In this document: positions 17,692 to 26,074 of the stretch, in pieces | Numbering within the stretch: position 1 is the stretch's first letter | Layout: each line of letters starts with the position of its first letter | Source: Citrobacter portucalensis | Lineage (GTDB): Bacteria > Pseudomonadota > Gammaproteobacteria > Enterobacterales > Enterobacteriaceae | Direction: 5' to 3' | Length of the DNA stretch: 37,702 nucleotides | Assembly (NCBI RefSeq): GCF_002042885.1 | Contig: NZ_MVFY01000023.1 | Location: 1 to 37,702, forward strand | The notes under the pieces: generated by a model | The model's database searches: none | The model's input: only the letters and a program-made list of their open reading frames with translations | What the model was told of the DNA's origin: nothing | Position numbers and translations under genes: made by a program

Positions 17692-19359
17692 TCATTCCAT
17701 TATTTTATTAAAAGGACGTCGTGCATTCTGCAGCCACGGGATACGGCGATCGTTTGGGTATATCAGGCAAAAGCGCGTCGCCAGACGATGCGCCTCGACC
17801 AGGTCGCGCTGTTGCAACGCCAGTAAGATTTGCGTGAAGGAGACATTAGGGTCTGGGTGAACGCGCACATAGTCAGGCGCCCAGCGGCGAACCGCTTCCA
17901 GCCAACGTGCGTCCCGGGTACGCTGATACCGTTGCAGATACCCCATCTGGACATCAAACCGATAGCGACTGGTAAGAAGCCAGCCTCCTACAGGGAGCTG
18001 TTCGGCAAGATGCCACTGCGTTGACTGCCTCTCCGCCAGCGTCAATTGCTGTTGCGTGTGCAGCGTGAGAAGCAGCAATGGCGCGACGGTCAGTAACGAG
18101 ATAAACCCTGCCGCGCGAATCAGCGACGTCGACGTAAGCGCCAGGCGTATTCCCGTTCGCGCGCTGTCTGCACATCGAAGCAACAGGATCAACAGCAGCC
18201 AGTGTGGCGTTGACTGCCTGACGGGGTATTCCGTCAACATATGAATAACCACCGGCAGTGCCGCCACCAGGCAGGCGCGACGCCAGCAATTACCGTGCAG
18301 CCAGAGCCATAAACCACCCGCTATAAAACAGAGTGCCCCCGCCAGCCCAACCAGACCGCCCTCCACCAACCACAGCACCAGTTCGTTGTGCGGATGCGAA
18401 ATGCTGCCCAGCCCCAATGGCCCCGCGCGTTCGAGAAACACGGCAGCAAAACTGCCCACGCCCCACCCCATCCACGGACGTTCGGCAAATAATGCCAGCG
18501 ACGTTTTCAACACCGTCCAGCGCACTTGAGAAGTCGTCAGATGATCGACCGTGACCACAGACAAAAAATGGCGGGCCGTGGCCCCTATCGCTACGCCTAA
18601 CGCCAGCGGCAGTAGAAGCAGCAGCAGCGTGCGCCGTTGCGCCGGGAAAACCGCCAGCAGCAGCACTTCACCGATTACCAGAGACAGGTAGCCGGTTTGC
18701 GACTGAGATTCATGCAGCACAAATCCCATCATTACCAGGCCTATCCCAATGGCAATTCGATACCCGCGGTGCAGACGTAAAAAGAGCAGTACTGACAGCA
18801 GCACACCGCATGCCGTGAAGCTGGCTATCAGGTTGACCTGCTGAAATATCCCGTAGGGTCGCGTACCGCGCCGCCAGGCAAACTCCCAGTATTCAACGCC
18901 CGGCAAATGCCAGTACTGATAGACAAACGCCAGACATTCAATCACGCACGCTCCCCATAGCAGAGCCAGCAGTGCCGTTAGGGTGTTTGCCGTGAGCGGA
19001 ATTTGTAATGTGACCAGATAGACGCTCACACCGCCCAGTAACGCCCCCGCCACCAGCAGTGCCTCGGCCTGCCAGACATCAGGCGTTAGCAGGCAAAGCA
19101 ACGTCAGGATGAACGCCCCGACTGTAAAACCCGCAGCGGGCACAGTGATGCGCCAGCGTTGACGAGGCACCAGCATCAATACGCTTGCAGCCAGTACAAC
19201 AGCGTAGATCCAGCTCGTAATATTAAGCGGCAACGACAGACCGCTGCCGCCGTTGTTCGGCCAGTAGAGATGCATGGCCCCACACCAGAAAAACAGACTA
19301 ATACCGAGCAATAATTTCTGCGCAGGCAGCGGCGCAATGCGATTCAGTACGTTCATCAT
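17692..19359 (-). CDS. PglL/Wzy_C-type O-oligosaccharyltransferase-like membrane protein
   Basis: 555 aa with roughly 10-13 hydrophobic segments between residues 15 and 435 and a hydrophilic C-terminal domain (about 436-555) rich in W, R and L, resembling the C-terminal domain of PglL-type ligases. The WaaL/PglL family pattern is present: R-P-Y-G-I-F-Q-Q-V-N (167-176, the R/Q/N motif of pilin ligases), W-M-G-W-G-V-G-S-F (296-304), S-H-P-H-N-E-L-V-L-W-L-V-E-G-G (321-335, in the large periplasmic loop, with H324 at the catalytic-histidine position) and T-E-Y-P-V-R (376-381). Family members move a glycan from undecaprenyl pyrophosphate to protein or lipid A. It starts one base after the stop of the last pilin gene and ends one base before the EAL gene. 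The inferred role is O-glycosylation of a subunit of this fimbria; a WaaL-like or Wzy-like role is the alternative. Confidence 0.8.
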   Translation of the reverse strand: MMNVLNRIAPLPAQKLLLGISLFFWCGAMHLYWPNNGGSGLSLPLNITSWIYAVVLAASVLMLVPRQRWRITVPAAGFTVGAFILTLLCLLTPDVWQAEALLVAGALLGGVSVYLVTLQIPLTANTLTALLALLWGACVIECLAFVYQYWHLPGVEYWEFAWRRGTRPYGIFQQVNLIASFTACGVLLSVLLFLRLHRGYRIAIGIGLVMMGFVLHESQSQTGYLSLVIGEVLLLAVFPAQRRTLLLLLLPLALGVAIGATARHFLSVVTVDHLTTSQVRWTVLKTSLALFAERPWMGWGVGSFAAVFLERAGPLGLGSISHPHNELVLWLVEGGLVGLAGALCFIAGGLWLWLHGNCWRRACLVAALPVVIHMLTEYPVRQSTPHWLLLILLLRCADSARTGIRLALTSTSLIRAAGFISLLTVAPLLLLTLHTQQQLTLAERQSTQWHLAEQLPVGGWLLTSRYRFDVQMGYLQRYQRTRDARWLEAVRRWAPDYVRVHPDPNVSFTQILLALQQRDLVEAHRLATRFCLIYPNDRRIPWLQNARRPFNKIME

Positions 19360-19360
19360 G

Positions 19361-19903
19361 CTACTGGTAGTTCAACGTCCAGGTCCCGCTGGCGCTGAAC
19401 GGACCGTATTCGAGAGACTGATTTTTTATCGCCGATGGCTCCGCTGCGACCCACGCCAAGAAATTCAGCGTCATCGAGCCTTCTGTTATCTCTTTGACTG
19501 ACGTGCTCTCATCAAGGCGGATTGCCGTGCCGTCCTCTTCGCTCATCCCAATCCCGATCCCTGACGCACCGCCTTGTTCACTGCTATCCAGCGCCAGATG
19601 ATCGGTCAGCTCCGCATCCTCACGACCGCTGAAGGTAACCGAGATCCCACGGAAAACCTCAGGGTTGCAGTCGCGTAACTGGATGCTGAATTTTTCCGGC
19701 TTACTGCGCCCCGAGAGATAGAGATCCTGTGTCGCGATTTGCTTGAAATCGACCTCGATTTTGTCGCCTCCCGGTGCAAGGCTGCAGGCCAGGGCTCTGA
19801 TGGTGCCGTGAAAATACATATCGCCGCCGACCAGTTTGGTGTCGGCCTGCGCCATGCCACCTAGCAGTAACATACTGGTCGCGAATAACGCCAAGAATCT
19901 CAT
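19361..19903 (-). CDS. Fimbrial minor subunit (FimG/FimA-type)
   Basis: 180 aa with a signal peptide (about 1-20, ending M-A-Q-A). Mature pilin domain with the paired cysteines of a chaperone-usher subunit (C39 in A-L-A-C-S-L and C78 in L-R-D-C-N-P) and a C-terminal beta-strand ending in the penultimate-tyrosine type motif L-N-Y-Q. The start is 9 bases after the adhesin stop. It probably acts as an adaptor or anchor in the fimbrial tip or base. Confidence 0.85.
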   Translation of the reverse strand: MRFLALFATSMLLLGGMAQADTKLVGGDMYFHGTIRALACSLAPGGDKIEVDFKQIATQDLYLSGRSKPEKFSIQLRDCNPEVFRGISVTFSGREDAELTDHLALDSSEQGGASGIGIGMSEEDGTAIRLDESTSVKEITEGSMTLNFLAWVAAEPSAIKNQSLEYGPFSASGTWTLNYQ

Positions 19904-19912
19904 GACATCCCC

Positions 19913-20977
19913 CTACTGAAACTGCGCGACAACGGTGGCAGAGGCTTCAAATTCACCTTCTTTCACGCTTCCCACGCCCGGCTTTGCCACCGGCGCGGCG
20001 GTGAGATTCCAGTCGCCCTGATTCTGGTAAAACCCCTTCACGTTGTAGAATTGATTGGGCACGACGGTGCCACCACTTTCGTCTTTAAGCATAATGCCGA
20101 GATCGTCGCGCTTTTGTCCGCCGCTCAGCGTGCCAAGGAGATTACCGTTAAACCCCGCCGTGCCTGACGCCGTGGTAGTTTGTATACCAAGATTAATGTT
20201 CAGCGCGCCCTGATCGAAGCTCCCGCCTTCACAGACCACATGTATAGGGACCGACTTGCTGTAGTTAGTGCCGTTGAGCCGGGCAGCGGATCCAGGCAGA
20301 TCGCCAAACTCAATGCTGATTTTGTCTCCCCGATTGAAGGTGCATTTGTCCGGGACGGTAATCAGCCCGGATTTAATCACCACGCGAGAAATCGCCGTGG
20401 TTGGCGTAGGTCCCGCGCTTCCCATACGCCCGGCCACCTCCACCAGCGACTGGGAAGTGATATTGATGCCATTGATAATGGGTTTAGTGACAATAAACGT
20501 CACTTTCCCTTTTGAACCACTTTCAACGTTAGTCGCTCGCGTGTAGCCCTTACGCTTTTTACAGCTGTTGTTGCTGTTGCGGTTTGAAACGTTGGTAAAA
20601 GGCGCCTGCACATATTTTTTATAGCCCCCGGCAACCCACACCTGAACTTCCACATCCAGATACTCGTTTAGCCGAAAACGGTTCGCCCCCTGATTTGAAG
20701 GCGGCATCGTGGTTGTGGTGGTGTAGTAAATTGGTGCTCGGGAGATGTCAGCCTGTTCGCAATAGAAATTCACCACATACCAACCGCCCAGATTCCATGG
20801 GAACGGCTCCGTTCTGCCCCCCACGTGGTTTTTGCTGACATCCAGCGAGCTCAGTTCAATATCGTACTGATGCGGCGACCCACCTTCCGGCTCACCTTCT
20901 CCCTGTGTAAATGCCTGCCCGGCCAACGGACAGCCTGCCAGCACCACCCACAACAGCGTTTTACGTAATACGCTCAT
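19913..20977 (-). CDS. Two-domain fimbrial tip adhesin
   Basis: 354 aa with a signal peptide (about 1-22). Length and layout are those of a tip adhesin: an N-terminal lectin-like domain (about 23-185) with no close family that I recognise, a short Gly/Pro/Thr linker near 186-197, and a C-terminal pilin domain (about 205-354) starting V-P-D-K-C-T-F, with the second cysteine in V-V-C-E-G-G and the C-terminal V-V-A-Q-F-Q strand. A run of five threonines (86-90) followed by M-P-P-S and the linker A-G-P-T-P-T-T-A are Ser/Thr/Pro low-complexity stretches of the sort modified by PglL-type ligases; that is inference. It starts in a 4-base ATGA overlap with the upstream subunit gene. Receptor unknown. 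Confidence 0.82.
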   Translation of the reverse strand: MSVLRKTLLWVVLAGCPLAGQAFTQGEGEPEGGSPHQYDIELSSLDVSKNHVGGRTEPFPWNLGGWYVVNFYCEQADISRAPIYYTTTTTMPPSNQGANRFRLNEYLDVEVQVWVAGGYKKYVQAPFTNVSNRNSNNSCKKRKGYTRATNVESGSKGKVTFIVTKPIINGINITSQSLVEVAGRMGSAGPTPTTAISRVVIKSGLITVPDKCTFNRGDKISIEFGDLPGSAARLNGTNYSKSVPIHVVCEGGSFDQGALNINLGIQTTTASGTAGFNGNLLGTLSGGQKRDDLGIMLKDESGGTVVPNQFYNVKGFYQNQGDWNLTAAPVAKPGVGSVKEGEFEASATVVAQFQ

Positions 20978-21579
20978 AGATACTCCAGCTTGAGTCTGAC
21001 CAGACCGTTAAATTCTCCGGCGGTCACCTCTCGCCCAAAAGATTCCAGCGCGGCAAGAAAATGAATGGAGTTATCGCCCGGTTTGAGGATCCACATGCGT
21101 TGCGGTTGGTTCAGGTGGATTAACTGATTACCTTCAGTCAGTAGCCGGATGCCCGCGCCGCGAACATCACCACGAATGCGCCCCAAATCGCTGTTTTCCG
21201 GTGCGCCTTCAGCCATTAGCGTCATCGAAACACCACGCTCCACCGTGCTGTGCGCCAGCTCAGGCATCTCACTGGTCTGCCCGGGGAAATCCCTTAAGGT
21301 ATGACCGGAGCCCTTTAAACAGCCATTCAGATACAGCGTGACCAATACCGGATCGCTGCGATCGCCGCCCTGGCGAAATCGGCTGGCGGAAATATCACCA
21401 AGATCGATAGTCTGATCGCGGGAGGCCATATCCAGCACGCACGGCGAAACGAACACCCGACCATGAAAGCGGACGTTGCCATACTCGCCGGACACATTGC
21501 TCATATCCTGGCGACCGCTTGTGGCCTGAACCGAGCAGGCCATGCCCGCCATCAGCAGAGCGCAAAGCATCTTTTTCAT
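20974..21579 (-). CDS. Fimbrial minor subunit
   Basis: 201 aa with a signal peptide (about 1-19, M-A-C-S-V-Q-A). Pilin-fold protein with the cysteine pair C47 (V-S-P-C-V-L-D) and C87 (L-N-G-C-L-K) and an alternating C-terminal strand ending L-K-L-E-Y-L. It lies 12 bases after the chaperone gene and overlaps the adhesin gene by 4 bases, so the two are probably made in a fixed ratio. Likely a tip adaptor. Confidence 0.85.
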   Translation of the reverse strand: MKKMLCALLMAGMACSVQATSGRQDMSNVSGEYGNVRFHGRVFVSPCVLDMASRDQTIDLGDISASRFRQGGDRSDPVLVTLYLNGCLKGSGHTLRDFPGQTSEMPELAHSTVERGVSMTLMAEGAPENSDLGRIRGDVRGAGIRLLTEGNQLIHLNQPQRMWILKPGDNSIHFLAALESFGREVTAGEFNGLVRLKLEYL

Positions 21580-21591
21580 TTACGAATCCTG

Positions 21592-22380
21592 TTACCGGGG
21601 CTGTTGCTCCATCGGCAATGCTTTACACACATTGCCTGTGCAGCTGAATTTCAATTCGGGATGACCGCCAAAATCGTTCACGTACATCATGCTGAACTGG
21701 CTAACGCTGCCGTCGGTCACGCTGAAATCGAGAGAGGACTTTGGTGAAACCATAATCCCAGGGAAGTCAGTCAGCCTGTCGCCGCCCTGCGCTTCAGGCT
21801 TGCGGCTTAAGCCGATTAAGGTAACGAAGTACGGCGTTGGGTTATCCACACTCCAGCGCTGCCCCTGCTTATGAAAGACCAGTTGGTTTTGCCACACGGC
21901 GCCCGGTGTTTCCGGCACGATGGCGGTCGGACGGTAGAACAGTTTGATGCGCGACTGCATCGCCAGTTGCAGCACGTTCGGCTTATCCGGCTTGGGCGGA
22001 ATTTCACGCACGTTCAGGTAGAACAGACTTTCGCAATCCTGCGGCAAAGCGTTAATACCGCTGGTTTTTGTCACACGCGCAATGCCCTTTTGCCCGCCGT
22101 TAATCCGTTGTAGCGGCGGTAAAACCATCAACGGCGAGGTAATTTTTGTTCCATTGGCGTCTTCCACCCACGACTGAGCCAGAAACGGAATGCTCGGACT
22201 GGTGTTGGTTAAGTTCGCACTGACAGATCGCGCATCACCGGTGATAATCAGACGGGTACGGTCAAGTGCAATGCCCGCCCATGAGGCGTTGATCTCTGCA
22301 ATAAAAAGCAGACCGCAGACCACGGGTTTGAGCCAACGCTGCACGGAGTAAAATGCTTGATTTTTCATGACAAAATTCAT
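21592..22380 (-). CDS. Periplasmic fimbrial chaperone (PapD/FimC family)
   Basis: 262 aa (258 if the ATG at 22368 is used; neither start has a strong Shine-Dalgarno sequence). A signal segment (about 18-35) is followed by two immunoglobulin-like domains. Family marks: L-D-R-T-R (39-43) with the subunit-anchoring arginine, L-P-P-L-Q-R-I (87-93) with a following G-x-K-G, and the F1-G1 region E-S-L-F-Y-L-N-V-R-E-I-P-P (117-129), whose alternating hydrophobics complete the pilin fold; the short F1-G1 loop is of the FGS type. Then R-I-K-L-F-Y-R-P. It starts 14 bases after the usher stop. It escorts all subunits of this operon to the usher. Confidence 0.93.
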   Translation of the reverse strand: MNFVMKNQAFYSVQRWLKPVVCGLLFIAEINASWAGIALDRTRLIITGDARSVSANLTNTSPSIPFLAQSWVEDANGTKITSPLMVLPPLQRINGGQKGIARVTKTSGINALPQDCESLFYLNVREIPPKPDKPNVLQLAMQSRIKLFYRPTAIVPETPGAVWQNQLVFHKQGQRWSVDNPTPYFVTLIGLSRKPEAQGGDRLTDFPGIMVSPKSSLDFSVTDGSVSQFSMMYVNDFGGHPELKFSCTGNVCKALPMEQQPR

Positions 22381-22394
22381 TCAGGTTATTGATA

Positions 22395-24866
22395 TTATTC
22401 ACAAGGCAACAGCACGTTACCTTCCGGGTTGATTTGTTGCGGCACCTGTAAGTGACACTGCGCGCGACCGCCCCAGGCAACAGAAAGACGCTCGGCTGGA
22501 TTCACACCCGCAATCCAGGCCATGCCGTTTTCCATCACCATGGCGACGCTGACACCGTTGGCGTTAAACACTTCGGCACCAAACGGCGGTACCGAACCAT
22601 CTTTCAGGCGCAGCAGCGCCATCATTTTTTGCCCCTGCGCCACAGCGAAGCGCTGATAACCAATCGCGCCTTCCGTCAGGGTGTTGGTGACGATGGCTTT
22701 GGTCGCGGAAATGTCCTCGTCCATTGCGTCCACATCGATACGGGTATCAAAGCTGTGATAGCTGACGACGTCCGGTACGACGGCAATACCGAAGCGGTTT
22801 GAGTGCGCCTGTTCGCCGTTCAGCGGTACATTCGCCACACCGTCGGTATCAACCATCACCCTGGCGGTATTCATCGACGCCTGGCTGTTGTGTAGCGCCG
22901 CGCCATGACGCGTTGCGGTAAAGCCGCCGCGCATCGTGCCACCAACGGAGAAATAGCGTGATTGCTGCCAACTGACGTTAGATTCCAGTTCCGCCATCAT
23001 GCTGCGATGCTTGTAGTAGCCATCAAACGCGGTGTGCCCTTCACCGGAAACCCCTGCGCGCAGTCGCCATGGATTGTTACGGTCGCGGTTATCGGAATAC
23101 GAAACCATCTGACTGGTCTGGCTACCGCTGTTTTGCACTTCATAATCCATTGAGCGGCCATCGCTCCATGGCACCGAAATGGACAGCGAAAGGCTGTCGT
23201 CCCGTTTGCCCTGATACTCAGAGCGGTAAGCGGCAAGGTTGGCGCTGATCCCCTGAATGCCTGCGAACGAAAAGCTGTGTCCCATCGACACCCCGTAACG
23301 ATCCTGAGAGCCACGATCCCAGTAATTCTGGTGGGTATAGGTCAGGTACAGCGTGGTCGCTAATTGCGGGTCGTCAGCAAAAAAGGTCTTGTTACCGGTG
23401 ATGGTGTACATCTCTTTTTCGTTGCCGGCGCTGTTGTTATTTTCATACTGCTCGTCGAGGAACTGCGAGAAGGTGCGGAAGTTACGCTGTGAAAAACGGT
23501 AACCGGCAAAGGTGATGGCGCTGTTGTATTCATCAAAGGTTTTGGCATAGCTGAGCTTAAAGGACATCCCTTTTTGTTCAGCCTGATGCTTCACTCGGCT
23601 CACGGATTGCGTCGCATCAGCCGACAGCGCGCCCAGCCAGCTCAAATCCCGCCCAATCCCCATCGACCAGGCGTTATAGCGATCGCCAGTGAGCAACGCG
23701 CCACCGTACAGTGACCACGCATTGCTGACCCCCCATGAAAAATCACCGCTATAAAATGCAGGTCCCTGGACGTCGTGGTTATAACGCGATGGCTTACCGA
23801 CAGCGGCGTTGTAACGAACATAGCCCGGGCGGGTCAGGTAAGGGATATCTGCCGTATTGACCTGAAAGGTTTGTACGCTGCCATCCTGCTCTTCGACGCG
23901 AACATCCAGCGTGCCGCGTACCGAACCGTGTAGATCCTGAATATTAAATGGCCCTGCTGGAACAGTGGTTTGATAGATAACACGCCCCTGCTGACTGACG
24001 GTGACCTTCGCATTACTGCGGGCGATGCCGTGCACTTCGGGCGCGTAGCCCTGCAAATTCGGTGGTAGCATGCGCTCGTCGCTGGCAAGGTTAGCCCCGG
24101 TAAATCGCACTGAATCAAACACCTGGGAATTCAGATATATTTCACCGACCGTCAGTTTTGCAGCCTGCATCGGTAACGGGCGATAGGCATAGATCTGATC
24201 CCAGTCGATACGCCCACGATTTTCATCTGAAGCATAATTGGCCTGATACTGGCCACGAAAGCGCCACGCGCCGAGGTTAAAGCCCGTCTGTCCGTAACCA
24301 GACAGTGAGCGGTAATGATCGCCACCTTGTTCGTAATGTGTGGCCTGGCCCGAAACGCTGTAGTCGAAAATCAGTCCCGCGACGCCGTTATCCCAGCGCT
24401 CCGGCGGCGTCCAGTCTGGATCGGTATATTTCATCCATGCCTGAGGCACGGTAATGTCCAGTACGCCTGCGCTATTATTCAGCACCACACCCGGCAGGCG
24501 GGAAATGTCATAGCAGGTCGCGCTAATCGGATGAATATAGGTCAGCGCCTCTTCTTTGAGCGCCAGTAATTCGAGCTGTTGTGGCGTCAGGCAAGCCATG
24601 GATTTATGCGAGTTGGCAGGATCAACGATATAACGGATCGACTGCTGAGGGATCTCCTGGCTGTTAATACGAACATCCAGCAGATATTCTCCGGGAGTCA
24701 CAAAGTTGCCTTCGGAAAAACGCTGTAAATCGACATTTTGTCTGTCACTGGCATCCAGGACGTCAGTATTAAATTCAATAGACTCATCCGCTTCAGCCCA
24801 TGAAGAGGCACAGACCAGAGCAATTAAAAGCGCCAGACGTTTTTTATCTGTTTTCAGCGTGATCAT
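22395..24866 (-). CDS. Outer-membrane fimbrial usher (FimD/PapC family)
   Basis: 823 aa from the ATG at 24866 (GAAGG about 13 bases upstream; a TTG four codons earlier is possible). Signal peptide to about residue 26, then the N-terminal chaperone-binding domain starting I-E-F-N-T-D-V-L, with the long 24-strand barrel interrupted by the plug domain, and C-terminal domains closed by the cysteine pair of Q-C-H-L-Q and L-L-P-C-E. Motifs such as P-G-Y-V-R-Y-N, G-P-F-N-I-Q-D-L and P-P-F-G-A-E-V are typical. It secretes and orders the pilin subunits. Full length, with no frameshift. Confidence 0.95.
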   Translation of the reverse strand: MITLKTDKKRLALLIALVCASSWAEADESIEFNTDVLDASDRQNVDLQRFSEGNFVTPGEYLLDVRINSQEIPQQSIRYIVDPANSHKSMACLTPQQLELLALKEEALTYIHPISATCYDISRLPGVVLNNSAGVLDITVPQAWMKYTDPDWTPPERWDNGVAGLIFDYSVSGQATHYEQGGDHYRSLSGYGQTGFNLGAWRFRGQYQANYASDENRGRIDWDQIYAYRPLPMQAAKLTVGEIYLNSQVFDSVRFTGANLASDERMLPPNLQGYAPEVHGIARSNAKVTVSQQGRVIYQTTVPAGPFNIQDLHGSVRGTLDVRVEEQDGSVQTFQVNTADIPYLTRPGYVRYNAAVGKPSRYNHDVQGPAFYSGDFSWGVSNAWSLYGGALLTGDRYNAWSMGIGRDLSWLGALSADATQSVSRVKHQAEQKGMSFKLSYAKTFDEYNSAITFAGYRFSQRNFRTFSQFLDEQYENNNSAGNEKEMYTITGNKTFFADDPQLATTLYLTYTHQNYWDRGSQDRYGVSMGHSFSFAGIQGISANLAAYRSEYQGKRDDSLSLSISVPWSDGRSMDYEVQNSGSQTSQMVSYSDNRDRNNPWRLRAGVSGEGHTAFDGYYKHRSMMAELESNVSWQQSRYFSVGGTMRGGFTATRHGAALHNSQASMNTARVMVDTDGVANVPLNGEQAHSNRFGIAVVPDVVSYHSFDTRIDVDAMDEDISATKAIVTNTLTEGAIGYQRFAVAQGQKMMALLRLKDGSVPPFGAEVFNANGVSVAMVMENGMAWIAGVNPAERLSVAWGGRAQCHLQVPQQINPEGNVLLPCE

Positions 24867-24907
24867 TTTCGTTCGCAAACCTTCAGATACCCGAATTGCT
24901 GTGCAGC

Positions 24908-25459
24908 TCAGAGATAATTCACAACAAAATGCGTGACTGCAGTAAATTCACCAGACGTCATTCTTCCGTCGCGGGAGATCAAATAAGCCGTAAAATTGAG
25001 CGTGTTTTTCCCTGGGTTAAGCGCATAATCCGGTGATGGCTCACCCAAATGAATTTGCTTGCCTTTGCCGTCATATATTTCTATCGCTAAATTTTCAGTT
25101 TCCGATTGCACGCTCAGATAATCAGGATTGTCACTATCCGGTGCGCCGGAAAAGGTAATATTGGCACGTTGGAACAGATTCCCGGGGTGTTGAGAATCCC
25201 CTAATGAACATCCCAGCAAATGAATGCTGAAATCATGCGCAGATACTTTTTCAGGTTTTCCGGAAATATCTCTGGCTGAGAGGTCATCAAATTCAACCAG
25301 CAGCGACCGGTCGCGTGGATCGACATAACAGGCAGCCTCAATAATATTTCCCCGCATGCGCATTTTGCCGGGCGTACTGACAAGACGATGGGTGTCAGCC
25401 AAAACCCATGCAGGCGATATGAAGATAAAAAGCAGTAAAATACGCCATCCAGGCATCAC
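24908..25459 (-). CDS. Fimbrial minor subunit, second gene of the operon
   Basis: 183 aa with a signal peptide (about 1-21, A-W-V-L-A). Pilin fold with C44 (E-A-A-C-Y-V-D) and C84 (L-L-G-C-S-L-G), ending in the C-terminal strand H-F-V-V-N-Y-L. AAAGGAA lies 5-8 bases before adjacent GTG and ATG codons (25459 and 25456), and either may be used. Placed between major pilin and usher, as is the PapH-like anchor or terminator subunit of many operons, so a base or assembly-terminating role is possible. The codon mix is more AT-rich than in the distal genes. Confidence 0.85.
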   Translation of the reverse strand: MMPGWRILLLFIFISPAWVLADTHRLVSTPGKMRMRGNIIEAACYVDPRDRSLLVEFDDLSARDISGKPEKVSAHDFSIHLLGCSLGDSQHPGNLFQRANITFSGAPDSDNPDYLSVQSETENLAIEIYDGKGKQIHLGEPSPDYALNPGKNTLNFTAYLISRDGRMTSGEFTAVTHFVVNYL

Positions 25460-25494
25460 CGCATTTCCTTTCAGTTATTCGCAGGAAGGGTTAA

Positions 25495-25516
25495 GCAGGC
25501 GCATAATTGCGCCCGC
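25495..25516 (-). promoter_or_regulatory. Intercistronic hairpin after the major pilin gene
   Basis: On the minus strand GCGGGCGCA and TGCGCCTGC form a 9-bp stem with one G-T wobble around ATTA, starting 9 bases after the pilin stop codon. No T-run follows. Such stems after major pilin genes slow 3' decay and partly terminate, which raises pilin over usher expression; that role is inferred here. Confidence 0.55.
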
Positions 25517-25525
25517 AGCAGATCG

Positions 25526-26074
25526 TTACTGATAATCGATCTGGAAATTAACGGTAGATTCGAAGTCACCCGGGGTTACGGCTGCGGATGCGTTGTTGGC
25601 CTGCAGGTAAGCAACGAAATCAATGTCGGTTTCGCCATCGGTAATGTTGACCTGAGATGCGGCTTCGCCCCATTTCACGTCCTGGTTACCACTGTCAATC
25701 ATACCGATGCCCGCGCCCTTTGCTGTACCCGAGGTAAATGCAGCCAGCGCATTGTTGTCGGTATCAATCGTTGCCGGGGTGTAGGTTACTGTGGCGGTTT
25801 TCGCAACAGTTGTATCGCAGCCCTGCAGAACGATTTTGGCATGCTTAACACCAGCACGTTGGTTGTCTTTTAACTGAGAAGTTGGGATCTCACCAAAATT
25901 AACCTGCACCGGGCTGGATTCTGGGGCCAGACCGCATGCGGAATTAACCAGAGAACCAGTGAAGTGAATTTTACCGTTAGTCGGTTCAACATTTTTTGCA
26001 GCGAAAGCAGAAGATGCAGTAAAAGTCATTCCCGCCATCAGCGCACAAGCCACAGCCACGTTTTTCATTTTCAT
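25526..26074 (-). CDS. Major fimbrial subunit (FimA-like pilin)
   Basis: 182 aa from the ATG at 26074; the frame extends 39 codons further upstream but that stretch has no pilin similarity. Signal peptide M-K-M-K-N to S-A-F-A-A (about 1-25), then a FimA-type domain with C47 (V-N-S-A-C-G-L) and C86 (L-Q-G-C-D-T), the Thr/Ala-rich middle typical of major pilins, and the C-terminal donor strand V-N-F-Q-I-D-Y-Q with the penultimate tyrosine. It is first in the operon, as expected for the most abundant subunit, and separated from the next gene by a stable hairpin. Confidence 0.92.
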   Translation of the reverse strand: MKMKNVAVACALMAGMTFTASSAFAAKNVEPTNGKIHFTGSLVNSACGLAPESSPVQVNFGEIPTSQLKDNQRAGVKHAKIVLQGCDTTVAKTATVTYTPATIDTDNNALAAFTSGTAKGAGIGMIDSGNQDVKWGEAASQVNITDGETDIDFVAYLQANNASAAVTPGDFESTVNFQIDYQ

